Source: a virus. Taken from it: a stretch of DNA of 31,589 nt. Below, in pieces: positions 21,583-28,050 of this stretch (position 1 is the stretch's first letter; each line of letters starts with the position of its first letter). The stretch covers positions 1 through 31,589 of IMG/VR virus record IMGVR_UViG_3300045946_000205. The stretch is one strand, 5' to 3'. A program made the translations under genes and the position numbers. The notes under the pieces are model-generated. The model did not search any database and was not told the DNA's origin. It saw only the letters and a list, made by a program, of their open reading frames with translations.

Positions 21583-21938
21583 GCGCCCTCCTGGTCGGAA
21601 GGCGGCTCCGCTGGGGGCTCCGGCTGATAGAACGCCCTCAGCGGCGTGAACGAGATCACGTGGACTCGGATCGGGGCGCCCACGAGCGGCACGGCTCCGG
21701 CCTGCATCCGGAAGCCACGCGCGATGAGCGCCTCGAGTTGCTTCAGGTCTGATCCGCGGTCGATCGGTCGGCCGATCGTGAACTCGTCGGTGACCATCTC
21801 GATTCTCCCGTTCGGGAGCAGGACGTGGGCGGCGACCCAGTAGGCAAAGCGATTCTGGGGCTGGCTGTCGTCCTGGGGCGGCTTGGGCCGAAGAACGCCT
21901 GCCGCCTTCAGGGCCCGTATCGCTGTCCTCGTGCGCAT
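21579..21938 (-). CDS. Hypothetical protein before the resolvase gene
   Basis: This 119-residue protein starts MRTRTAIRALKAAGVLRPKP, with a central strand-rich part (YWVAAHVLLPNGRIEMVTDE, FTIGRPIDRGSDLKQLEALI) and a Pro-rich end. It has no cysteine motif, signal peptide or recognised domain. It lies 3 bases after the coiled-coil gene and overlaps the resolvase start by 4 bases, so it is probably co-expressed with replication proteins. Confidence 0.65.
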   Translation of the reverse strand: MRTRTAIRALKAAGVLRPKPPQDDSQPQNRFAYWVAAHVLLPNGRIEMVTDEFTIGRPIDRGSDLKQLEALIARGFRMQAGAVPLVGAPIRVHVISFTPLRAFYQPEPPAEPPSDQEGA

Positions 21939-21941
21939 TGG

Positions 21942-22460
21942 CTACGCCGACGGCCTCGCGCCGGCCCGGCCCTTCCAGCTCTTCCGCCGCTCGTGCAGCG
22001 GCTTCTCGCCCCGCGCGGCGCGGCGCACGTTGTCGGCCTGGGCGCGGTCGATCCTCGGCGGATCCTCGAGGTCATCAGCGTGGCTGTTGCCGGGCTTCGT
22101 CGGAGCGGCCTTCTCCTGGTCGCGGCGCTCCAGCTCTCCTAGCGCGCCCTGAGCAACCGGCTGGGGCACGTCGTTGCCACCCTCTTCGCCTGCGAAGAGG
22201 TCGCCCTGGGCGAGCATCTCGACGCCGTGGAGGATCTCCTCGTGGAGCTTGTCCAGCTCCGCGTTGACCTCCTTCAAGTCGCCGTTGATCTCGCTGGTGA
22301 CCTTCGCCTTGCGCTTCTCGAGCGCGCGCTTCTCACCGAACTTGACCTGAAAGCGCCGGCCCCGCTCCTCGATCTCCGCGTCGGTGAGCTTCTTCGGCAC
22401 CTGCGCGGCCATGTCCTCCTTGGCCGGCGGCTTGCTCTTGCCCTTGCGTCCTCTCGCCAT
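21942..22460 (-). CDS. Coiled-coil protein with a possible sliding-clamp motif
   Basis: This 172-residue protein starts MARGRKGKSKPPAKEDMAAQ at an ATG (22460) with a strong ribosome site (GAGGAGGACAAG). The frame continues upstream to 22508, but no ribosome site supports that. Residues about 26-85 are a charged coiled coil (RALEKRKAKVTSEINGDLKE). Residues 85-89 are QGDLF, which fits the Q-x-[S/D]-L-F peptide used by bacterial proteins to bind the beta sliding clamp, at the start of an acidic, probably unfolded tail. It could recruit or inhibit replication. No family is known to me. Confidence 0.75.
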   Translation of the reverse strand: MARGRKGKSKPPAKEDMAAQVPKKLTDAEIEERGRRFQVKFGEKRALEKRKAKVTSEINGDLKEVNAELDKLHEEILHGVEMLAQGDLFAGEEGGNDVPQPVAQGALGELERRDQEKAAPTKPGNSHADDLEDPPRIDRAQADNVRRAARGEKPLHERRKSWKGRAGARPSA

Positions 22461-22508
22461 CTTGTCCTCCTCGCTCCGAACTCGAAACTCCCAGCACGCC
22501 GACCACAT

Positions 22509-22520
22509 GCGTTTACACGC
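22509..22520. promoter_or_regulatory. Dyad word, copy 2 (GCGTTTACACGC)
   Basis: This sits in the 63-base gap between the replication initiator stop and the coiled-coil gene. It contains the same 10-base core as the copies at 17407 and 29593, read on the other strand, with 4-base inverted arms. This is the only copy in non-coding DNA. Confidence 0.35.
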
Positions 22521-22523
22521 GGA

Positions 22524-23450
22524 TCATGGCGGTCGCTCGGTCACCTGGACGTACCGGCGCGGGTGGCCGACGATCGCGACGACCATCAGCGGCGCCCCTT
22601 CGCGCTCGCGCCACTCCGGCGACGAGAGTCCGCTCTCGCTGATGCTCTTCCTGACGGCCACGACACCGCCGTGCGCTTCGATCCAGGTCAGGGCCGCCGC
22701 GACCTCGGGCTCCTCGCCCTGGCGCGCCTTTCGATGGGTGCGAAGGCGCTCCTGCAGCCGCTCCCGGGTGACCTGGAGCCAGTCGGGGTGGCTCCTGCTG
22801 AGGCGGTCGAGGCTGTCGAGAGATCGGATCATCGCCCCGCCGGAAGCCCGGCTCTCGTCGCGTAGGATCTCCTCCTGAGCGTCCAGATTCCCGGGAGCCA
22901 TGATCTCGAGCGATGTTCGGATGTCGGATGGCAGGCCGGCTGCGGGCTGGCGGGCGAAAGGCTCCGGCGTAGGAGTAGGCGCCGGCTTAGGCGTAGGAGT
23001 AGGAGTAGGCGTAGGCGCCGGCTGGCTTTCGGGTCCTAAAAGGCTACCCTTTCCTTGGTCACCGTTCTTATCTATAGAGGGCAGCGACTTATGTGGACGT
23101 CCTCCCCTCCTGCCGGCCTCGGACTGGCTCGCCCGGAAGGCTCGTTCGCGCTCGACCTGGGCGACGACCCGCTTGTGGTAGACCATTCCACCCTCGATAC
23201 GGAGCTTTCCGGACTGGACGCAGGCGTCCAGGCCCGCGGCTACATCGCGCTCCGGCATGCCCAGGTGGTCGGCCAGCTCGGAAACGTCAGCAGGGAGGCT
23301 GCCGTCCTCGAGGTGAGAGCGGAAGAGGAAAATCGCATAGAAGGTGAGCGTCCGATACTCACGCTTCCGAACCAGGCGCTGGACGAAGGCGTCGAGCAGG
23401 AAGTCCGCGGGCGCGAACCGCATGATGTGGATAGGCGCGAGGCGGCTCAC
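22524..23450 (-). CDS. Replication initiator-like protein (DUF1376-like)
   Basis: This 308-residue protein has two parts joined by a Pro/Thr linker. Residues about 10-120 (MRFAPADFLLDAFVQRLVRK, HLEDGSLPADVSELADHLGM, then AFRASQSEAGRRGGRPHKS) match the DUF1376 or lambda O-type winged-helix pattern of phage replication initiators, which bind the origin and recruit helicase. Residues about 143-164 are PTPTP repeats. Residues about 175-308 are helical, likely the partner-binding part. It starts at GTG 23450 or ATG 23423. The linker DNA holds hexamer repeats beside an AT-richer stretch. Confidence 0.75.
   Translation of the reverse strand: MSRLAPIHIMRFAPADFLLDAFVQRLVRKREYRTLTFYAIFLFRSHLEDGSLPADVSELADHLGMPERDVAAGLDACVQSGKLRIEGGMVYHKRVVAQVERERAFRASQSEAGRRGGRPHKSLPSIDKNGDQGKGSLLGPESQPAPTPTPTPTPKPAPTPTPEPFARQPAAGLPSDIRTSLEIMAPGNLDAQEEILRDESRASGGAMIRSLDSLDRLSRSHPDWLQVTRERLQERLRTHRKARQGEEPEVAAALTWIEAHGGVVAVRKSISESGLSSPEWREREGAPLMVVAIVGHPRRYVQVTERPP
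22966..23023. repeat. Hexamer repeats inside the replication initiator gene
   Basis: Units of the type GGCGTA, GGAGTA and GGCGCC repeat in register. GGCGTAGGAGTAGG occurs at 22966-22979 and 22990-23003. TAGGCGCCGGCT occurs at 22976-22987 and 23012-23023. They encode the Pro/Thr linker but with CCT and ACT codons, unlike the C- or G-ending codons usual in this genome. The neighbouring 23031-23090 has about 50% GC, clearly below its surroundings. Confidence 0.8.
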
Positions 23451-23454
23451 TGCC

Positions 23455-24003
23455 CTACTTCCCGCCCTTGCTCGGCGCCGAGATGGGTTGCAGCGCGATC
23501 GGCCGGCGCCCCCAGATCACCGGCATCTGCTTCCAGCCTTGGGCCAGCGCGCTCTCGGTTGCTGCCTTCATGCGCTCCTGGCCGGCGAGGTGAGTCCCGG
23601 CCGTCGCGAAGAAGCCCTGCCGGCGGGTGCCCTTCGCGCTGACGACCTCGAAGCGGATCCGATAGGGGTCGGCGCCATTGAGCTCGGGCGCGACGCGCAT
23701 CAAGCGGATCCAGAGCGTCTCGCCGCATGCGTGTGTGAACTTCTCGCGGGCCAGCGTGCCGGTCTTGCCGACGTCCTTCACCTCGGCCTTCGTCTCGAGC
23801 TTCGAGCTCAGCATGTCGATCTCTCCCTTGACCCGGTCCACCTGGCTGATCGCGCGACCCTTCTTCCTGTCGACGACGAGCCACGTGTCGGTCGCGTGTC
23901 CGCGCGGGCACCGCAGCGTGTCGCCCCGGCCCTCCTGCAGGACGAGGCGATGCTTCGGGCAGACCCGCACGATTGCTTCGAGCTGCTGGACCGCGGTTTT
24001 CAT
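23455..24003 (-). CDS. Hypothetical protein with an N-terminal zinc-knuckle-like pair
   Basis: From the ATG at 24003 (ATGA overlap) the product has 182 residues. It starts MKTAVQQLEAIVRVCPKHRL, followed by LRCPRGHATDTWLVVDRKKG. C15/H18 and a CPRGH site could hold zinc, like the head of a small ribbon. After a helical linker (about 80-105) comes a mixed domain (CGETLWIRLMRVAPELNGAD, YRIRFEVVSAKGTRRQGFFA). The frame is open for 58 more codons upstream, but those are out-of-frame sequence. It precedes the initiator gene, so a replication-accessory role is possible. Confidence 0.7.
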   Translation of the reverse strand: MKTAVQQLEAIVRVCPKHRLVLQEGRGDTLRCPRGHATDTWLVVDRKKGRAISQVDRVKGEIDMLSSKLETKAEVKDVGKTGTLAREKFTHACGETLWIRLMRVAPELNGADPYRIRFEVVSAKGTRRQGFFATAGTHLAGQERMKAATESALAQGWKQMPVIWGRRPIALQPISAPSKGGK

Positions 24004-24344
24004 CGGCGGCCGCCGTCGATCGGCAGCAATAGCGTGAGCTGCTGCGGCGCCCTGGCCAGTTGCGGGCGCACCTTGCCGGCCGCGCTCCGTTCGGCGACCA
24101 CCCGGTCCCGCTCGCTCGGATGGAAGAGCGGAAAGAACTCCCATTGCCGGTGACGCCAGTGGCACGTGTGGTTGCACGGGTGGATCTCACCGCGACGCAC
24201 GAGCGTGAGGACCCAATCGGGCGAGGTGCCGATCGCCATCGCCATGTCGCCTGTGGTCAGGAGCTTCGGCGCATGCGAAAGGTAGGGAGGAAGTGTCGGT
24301 GCTTCGTCGCGCGTCGGTTCGTGGCGAAGGTTCGGGACCTGCAT
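24000..24344 (-). CDS. HTH (excisionase/MerR-like) protein
   Basis: This 114-residue protein starts MQVPNLRHEPTRDEAPTLPP, with a helix-turn-helix at about 28-50 (LLTTGDMAMAIGTSPDWVLT, LVRRGEIHP) of the excisionase or MerR-like kind. The following HPCNHTCHWRHRQWEFFP holds several His/Cys residues and a wing-like WEFF strand. It could be a DNA-binding regulator of early genes. The ATG at 24344 overlaps the upstream stop as TGATG, and a hairpin (24345-24368) ends exactly at its start, so expression may depend on translation of the preceding gene. Confidence 0.75.
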   Translation of the reverse strand: MQVPNLRHEPTRDEAPTLPPYLSHAPKLLTTGDMAMAIGTSPDWVLTLVRRGEIHPCNHTCHWRHRQWEFFPLFHPSERDRVVAERSAAGKVRPQLARAPQQLTLLLPIDGGRR

Positions 24345-24754
24345 CAACCTAACGTTTCTCGTTGGTTGGCATGTTCCGACGGTGAGGACAACGAAAGAGA
24401 CCAGCGACCTTCCTTGGCCCCGAATGGTCCTTCGACGCGATCACCTGGCCAGTGCTGGAGGTCGCCGCGCGCGGTGCAGTTCGTGATGGCGCGGCGGACG
24501 GACGTCAGCGGGACGCGACGCTCGAAGAGCTTCTCCCAGACCTGGCTGGGCGTGAACCGCACGCCGGGCACGGCCGCGTCCTGCATTGCCCACCATGCGA
24601 GCAGCGTGGCCTCCTGACGCGCTGCGCGGCGCTCGCCGGCCTGGACCTCGTCCGCGGTCACGTGCGCGCGAGCGTGGAACGCCTGGAGCGCTTGGGCGCG
24701 GCGCGCCTTGGGGGCCGTGAAGTCGAGGCCGCCCTGGCGGGGATCGTGTCTCAC
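24344..24754 (-). CDS. Winged-helix-like phage protein
   Basis: This 136-residue protein has a basic, helical N-terminal half (KARRAQALQAFHARAHVTAD). The second half looks like a winged helix (VRFTPSQVWEKLFERRVPLT, SVRRAITNCTARGDLQHWPG). I recall similar uncharacterised phage proteins with the tPSqvw...P.tSvRRAi pattern. It would bind DNA, perhaps controlling early genes or helping replication. It begins at GTG with a GTGA overlap. Confidence 0.7.
   Translation of the reverse strand: MRHDPRQGGLDFTAPKARRAQALQAFHARAHVTADEVQAGERRAARQEATLLAWWAMQDAAVPGVRFTPSQVWEKLFERRVPLTSVRRAITNCTARGDLQHWPGDRVEGPFGAKEGRWSLSLSSPSEHANQRETLG
24345..24368 (-). promoter_or_regulatory. Hairpin covering the HTH gene start region
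   Basis: CAACC-T-AACG pairs with CGTTGGTTG around a TTTCT loop, giving 9 pairs with one bulged T. In the minus-strand RNA its 3-prime arm contains TTAGGTTG, the only Shine-Dalgarno-like bases for the ATG at 24344. A ribosome finishing the upstream gene would open it, so this would make the HTH gene depend on coupling. Confidence 0.4.
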
Positions 24755-24987
24755 GCCGTCGCGGCTCCATTGCGTCGAGGCTTCCTCGCCCCCGGGCAGT
24801 CTCGGGTCAGGAATCCGGCGACGATCGCGGCTTCCTCACGTTGCGGGTGGCCCTCGCCCCCGAACACGTCGTGACCCGATGGACGCTTGCAGCGTCTGCT
24901 TACGGGAGCCATACAGGTTGGGCACGGAACCTCGAGCCGCGGGTCGCGATGCCAGATCGTTCCGCAGAGCTGACAAGAGACGCTCAC
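24751..24987 (-). CDS. Small zinc-ribbon protein
   Basis: This 78-residue protein starts MSVSCQLCGTIWHRDPRLEV, then PCPTCMAPVSRRCKRPSGHD. It has CQLC and CPTC pairs, a third C (RRC) and a PSGHD...HPQRE segment. This is the pattern of small phage zinc-finger proteins (PCPxCxAxxxxxCxRPSGHx...HxxR). It probably binds nucleic acid. The GTG at 24987 lies 7 bases after GAGG. It is the first minus-strand gene after the rightward gene at 25031. Confidence 0.7.
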   Translation of the reverse strand: MSVSCQLCGTIWHRDPRLEVPCPTCMAPVSRRCKRPSGHDVFGGEGHPQREEAAIVAGFLTRDCPGARKPRRNGAATA

Positions 24988-25030
24988 GCTCGGACCTCAC
25001 TCGCCCTCGCGGGCCGGTAGGCTCCCGGGT

Positions 25031-25186
25031 GTGGGACGCCTGCTGACGGACGCAGAGATCGCCGAGATTCGAGAGGGCCTGAAGTCCGGGCTGCGAGGGC
25101 CTGTGCTGACGAAGTGGGCCGAGCAGCTCCTCGCCGACCACGACGAGCGGGTCCGCCTCGAGGCCGAGCAGGAGAAGGTCGACTGA
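25031..25186 (+). CDS. Small rightward gene, only plus-strand candidate
   Basis: From GTG 25031 to TGA 25186 the plus strand encodes 51 residues: GRLLTDAEIAEIREGLKSGL, then RGPVLTKWAEQLLADHDERV and a Glu-rich end. The beginning, LTDAEIAEIRE, and the end, LLADHDERVRLEAE, match segments I know from small phage proteins. 45 of 51 codons end in G or C. The overlapping minus-strand frame 24984-25193 is Arg/Pro/Ser-rich and looks like its shadow. It is tail-to-tail with the methyltransferase gene, with 3 bases between the two stops. I see no good ribosome site or promoter for it. If real, it is the only gene read rightward. Confidence 0.5.
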   Translation: MGRLLTDAEIAEIREGLKSGLRGPVLTKWAEQLLADHDERVRLEAEQEKVD

Positions 25187-25189
25187 GGC

Positions 25190-27376
25190 TCAAGCCACAG
25201 CCTCCTCTTCGGTCTCCGGCTTGTTCGCGATGACGAGCGCCTCAGCCGCCTCGGGGCACACGCTGTTTCCGATGAGCCGGACCTTCGCCGCCTTCGTGCG
25301 CGCGGCGCTCAGGTCATAGAGATCGGCGAAGCGTCCGAACTGCGCGCGGAGCAGCTCGTGCGGTTCCAGCATTCGCATCCCTATGTCGACGACCTGGTAA
25401 TCGATCCCCTCGACCGTCACGAGGCCCAGGCGGTGCTTCGCGGTCAGCGTGCGCAGCGGGGCGCGCAGGCCCTGGCCCTTCCCTGCCGTGCCGTCGCTTC
25501 CGTAGAAGGCTGTGAGGAAGGCGCGGACTTCGCGCGTGTGGTCGGCTACGCCGTGCGGGTTGCTCGGAACGCCGTCGTCTGCGCTATCCCGAGCTGACGG
25601 GCGATGGCGGCGAAGGAAAGCCCCTGCGCTCGCAGCGCTTTGGCCGCCGGTGCGATCGCCGCCAGGATCGGCCTCGGCGTTGTCTTGGACAGCGGTCGGC
25701 CCAGCACCCTGTAGGCGTGCAGATGGTTCTCGCTGCGCGTCGCCGGCTCCAGATTCTCGGGATGGTTGTTCGTCCGCTTGCCGTCCTTGTGGTTGATGTC
25801 CATGCCGGACGGGATCGGCCCCTTGAGAACCGTCCACACCAGACGATGCGCGGCCAGCAGGAACGCGCGGGAGTTTATGTTGACTCGCACCATCAGGTAG
25901 CCGCGCTTGCTCAGAGTCTCGGCGCGCTTCGGTGCGTGCAGTCGGGTGGCGTTGAGATTCCGCAGCTTCCACACCGTCCCGTCCGGACGCACCTCGATCA
26001 CTCCCGTGTCGATCATCCGTTGAGCCGCTTCGAGAGCCGTCATCCGTCGCCTCCAGACTGGCCGTCACCACCGAGTGATGGTCTTTCGAGGTTATGGTGT
26101 GGAGCGACCCGCCCAGGTCCGCACCGACCATTCCGCCGAAATGACGCGCCAAGAAGGCGGATACGAGCGCATGCTTGCGGCCCTGCGCGACGATCGTGCC
26201 CAGCGGTTCGCCAAGGTCGAGCACACGAGCCGGCTGGTCAGGGCCGCGCCCGTGATGCGCCTTGCGCTCGCCGTAGCCGGCCTGTATGAGGGTCGGCGCG
26301 ACCAGCGCATGCCCGCGCTGCGTAGCCGTGACCGTTGAGAGCGGCAGGTCGAGCTGCTCCCCACGGGCCTCGCGCTTCCCGTGGTTCACCTTCACCAGGT
26401 GCGGGGCGACGATGTTGAAGCGGTTGTGCTGCGTCGTGACCACGCCGAGCGGTTCATCCACGCCTCGCGGAGCGTTCGAGTGCGTCATCTCGACCAGGGA
26501 GGGGGTCGCGATTGCGAATCCTCCTCCACCGCTGGAGCCGGTGATCGTAGGCAGTGGATCGGCAGCGGGCTGCGCGCCGTGGCCGCGGCGCTTCGTCACG
26601 CCATCGGGCGCGACCTCGCCGTGCGCCATGCGAACGACGAAGGGAGCGGGGCTGTCCAGGACGAAGCGGCGGATCCCCTGGGCGATCCGCCACAGCGTCT
26701 TCTCGGCGAGCGGCCGCTTCCGCTCGAAGATCGAGGGGCACGGGATCGACCAGTCGATGCACTCCGCCGCGGTGTGGACGTGCGCCAGGCCGGGCCCGTG
26801 AGTCGGCGCGGGCCAGCGGATCGGCTGACCGTCGCAACGCGCGACCATGAACAGGCGCCGTCGGCGTGTCGGCGCGCCATAGAGCGAGGCGTCGAGGACG
26901 CGGTAGTCCACGACGTAGCCCAGACCCTGGAGCGTCGAACACCAGCGTCGGAAGGTCTGGCCCATGCGGCTCTTGTCCGGCTTGCCGTCCTGGCGCAGCG
27001 GGCCCCAGCCGCGGAACTCGGTGACGTTCTCGAGGAAGATCACGCGCGGCCGCACCGCCTTCGCCCACCGCACGACGGCCCAGGCGAGCGAGCGGATGTT
27101 CTGGCTGCGTGGGACGTCTCCCTTCGCGACGCTGAAGTGAGTGCAGTCGGGTGACGCCCAGAGCACTGCGACCTCGCGGCCCTGGGTGGCCTCGCGGGGC
27201 TTGACCTCCCAGATGTCGGCGTCGAGGTGCTGGGTGTCCGGGTGGTTCGCCTTGTGGACCGCCAGGGCAATCGGGTCGTGGTTGATCGCGATGTCGACCG
27301 GCCGGCCCAGGGCCGCCTCGAGGCCGGCGCTCGCGCCGCCACCGCCGGCAAAGAGGTCGACGATGAGGCCGTTCAC
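25190..27376 (-). CDS. C5 cytosine-specific DNA methyltransferase with inserted segment
   Basis: The first 450 and last 115 residues form a C5 methyltransferase. Motif I is VDLFAGGGGASAGLEAAL at 6. The catalytic loop SPDCTHFS has C78 (PDC in place of the usual PCQ). Motif VI ENV is at 116-118, RRRRLFMVA follows later, and GNSVCPEAAEAL is near the end. These enzymes methylate cytosine using S-adenosylmethionine, usually to protect phage DNA from host restriction. Residues about 445-611 are hydrophilic, low-complexity Arg/Ser/Asp/Gly-rich sequence that overlaps a second gene in another frame. Without them the length (about 560) is usual for phage enzymes. It starts at GTG with a GTGA overlap. 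Confidence 0.93.
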   Translation of the reverse strand: MNGLIVDLFAGGGGASAGLEAALGRPVDIAINHDPIALAVHKANHPDTQHLDADIWEVKPREATQGREVAVLWASPDCTHFSVAKGDVPRSQNIRSLAWAVVRWAKAVRPRVIFLENVTEFRGWGPLRQDGKPDKSRMGQTFRRWCSTLQGLGYVVDYRVLDASLYGAPTRRRRLFMVARCDGQPIRWPAPTHGPGLAHVHTAAECIDWSIPCPSIFERKRPLAEKTLWRIAQGIRRFVLDSPAPFVVRMAHGEVAPDGVTKRRGHGAQPAADPLPTITGSSGGGGFAIATPSLVEMTHSNAPRGVDEPLGVVTTQHNRFNIVAPHLVKVNHGKREARGEQLDLPLSTVTATQRGHALVAPTLIQAGYGERKAHHGRGPDQPARVLDLGEPLGTIVAQGRKHALVSAFLARHFGGMVGADLGGSLHTITSKDHHSVVTASLEATDDGSRSGSTDDRHGSDRGASGRDGVEAAESQRHPTARTEARRDSEQARLPDGASQHKLPRVPAGRASSGVDGSQGADPVRHGHQPQGRQADEQPSRESGAGDAQREPSARLQGAGPTAVQDNAEADPGGDRTGGQSAASAGAFLRRHRPSARDSADDGVPSNPHGVADHTREVRAFLTAFYGSDGTAGKGQGLRAPLRTLTAKHRLGLVTVEGIDYQVVDIGMRMLEPHELLRAQFGRFADLYDLSAARTKAAKVRLIGNSVCPEAAEALVIANKPETEEEAVA
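25546..26043 (-). CDS. HNH endonuclease nested inside the methyltransferase gene
   Basis: This 165-residue protein is read in a different frame of the methyltransferase gene. The ribosome site GGAGG lies 6 bases before ATG 26043. HNH features are AHRLVW with H66, DINHKDGKRTNN with N84 and H85, and PENLEP at 96. A C-terminal helix-turn-helix (GLSFAAIARQLGIAQTTAFR) follows. The N-terminal segment reads GTVWKLRN and SKRGYLMVRVNINSRAF, a typical AP2-like or HNH lead-in. Most of its codons end in G or C. The host enzyme frame through the same DNA looks like filler. It is probably a homing endonuclease gene inserted without an intron or intein. Confidence 0.85.
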   Translation of the reverse strand: MTALEAAQRMIDTGVIEVRPDGTVWKLRNLNATRLHAPKRAETLSKRGYLMVRVNINSRAFLLAAHRLVWTVLKGPIPSGMDINHKDGKRTNNHPENLEPATRSENHLHAYRVLGRPLSKTTPRPILAAIAPAAKALRAQGLSFAAIARQLGIAQTTAFRATRTA

Positions 27377-27609
27377 GACTTCCCCGCCCGCACGCGATAC
27401 CGATCCGCACCGCCTCGAGCGGTCATGCGCTCACGCGTCTTGACCTCAGCGGCATGCGCCTCGGCGGTAGATCCTGCTGGCGGGAATGGCCGACCCGCCT
27501 TGTTCCAGCAGGCCGCGCAGAAGAGCTCTTCGCCGATCCGCGCGGCGAGCCTCGTCGGCTTCCCGCAGCGCGAACAGTTGAGGTCAGCGATCTTCAGGAG
27601 GTCACTCAC
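27373..27609 (-). CDS. Small zinc-ribbon protein
   Basis: This 78-residue protein starts MSDLLKIADLNCSRCGKPTR, followed by ELFCAACWNKAGRPFPPAGS. CSRC and CAAC make a four-cysteine zinc ribbon. The rest is basic (KTRERMTARGGADRYRVRAG). GTG starts are used on both sides (GTGA overlaps). A nucleic-acid binding role is likely, and function is unknown. It lies just before the methyltransferase gene. Confidence 0.7.
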   Translation of the reverse strand: MSDLLKIADLNCSRCGKPTRLAARIGEELFCAACWNKAGRPFPPAGSTAEAHAAEVKTRERMTARGGADRYRVRAGKS

Positions 27610-27836
27610 GCAGCCCTCCGGAGGTGCGCGGTGACACGCCTCCGCTCAACGCGCAGCGTCGACGCGGACCCACACGTCCAGCAGCGGCCATCGCGGCGGA
27701 CCTGGCGCGGGCCGTCGCAGTCGGCGCAGAGCACGAGCTCCGGGACGCTGGCCGGCGGCCGCCAGGGGCGCGGCCGGCCAAAGAAGCCGAGAGCGTACAC
27801 GCAGGCGAGCAGGAACAGCAGGGGAGCGGAGGTCAT
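27606..27836 (-). CDS. Membrane-anchored zinc-finger protein
   Basis: From the ATG at 27836, with a strong CGGAGGAG site 4 bases upstream, the product has 76 residues. It starts with a hydrophobic segment (MTSAPLLFLLACVYALGFFG), then CADCDGPRQVRRDGRCWTCG, a four-cysteine zinc ribbon, and a basic end. A membrane segment plus zinc ribbon in so short a protein is unusual and might place a nucleic-acid or protein-binding module at the membrane. The ATG also overlaps the preceding stop. Confidence 0.65.
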   Translation of the reverse strand: MTSAPLLFLLACVYALGFFGRPRPWRPPASVPELVLCADCDGPRQVRRDGRCWTCGSASTLRVERRRVTAHLRRAA

Positions 27837-27925
27837 CGACTCCTCCGGTGCAGCCACGTCCCAAACCAGACCGCTATCAAGGCCACGAAGCCGGCGTAGG
27901 CGAGGCCGACGAGAAGTCCCCTCAT
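27833..27925 (-). CDS. 30-residue single-membrane-segment peptide
   Basis: Starting MRGLLVGLAYAGFVALIAVW and ending FGTWLHRRSR, it is almost entirely one membrane helix with a basic tail, positive inside. It starts in a TGATG overlap and ends in an ATGA overlap with its neighbours, which strongly suggests it is translated. Together with the two adjacent small membrane proteins it forms a cluster of three. Function is unknown. Confidence 0.6.
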   Translation of the reverse strand: MRGLLVGLAYAGFVALIAVWFGTWLHRRSR

Positions 27926-28050
27926 CACGCGACCCGCCTCCGGCGCCGTGCGCGCCGCTCGCCCTCGGCCCACAGGTAGAGCTGGCGCAGGAGGAACGCC
28001 GACGTCACGACGAGCAGAACGGCCGCGAGGGCGTTGAGGAAGAGGATCAC
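27925..28050 (-). CDS. 41-residue single-membrane-segment protein
   Basis: From GTG 28050 (GTGA overlap) the product starts ILFLNALAAVLLVVTSAFLL and ends with the basic EGERRARRRRRVA. The tail would lie in the cytoplasm. The frame is open a little further upstream, but the GTGA start fits the pattern of the region. Small membrane peptides like this in early phage blocks may disturb host membranes or block superinfection, but there is no direct evidence here. Confidence 0.6.
   Translation of the reverse strand: MILFLNALAAVLLVVTSAFLLRQLYLWAEGERRARRRRRVA

Noticed and set aside
22461-22508. Longer start for the coiled-coil protein
   Set aside because: There is no ribosome site before ATG 22508, while ATG 22460 has GAGGAGG. 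The dyad word also lies just upstream.
22900-23181. Plus-strand frame encoding a GVGVG repeat
   Set aside because: It is the reverse of the Pro/Thr linker repeats in the replication initiator, with no other support.
24984-25193. Minus-strand frame of 69 codons between the zinc gene and the methyltransferase
   Set aside because: It is Arg/Pro/Ser-rich and behaves as the shadow of the better plus-strand frame at 25031-25186. Not certain, since it would restore an unbroken leftward block.
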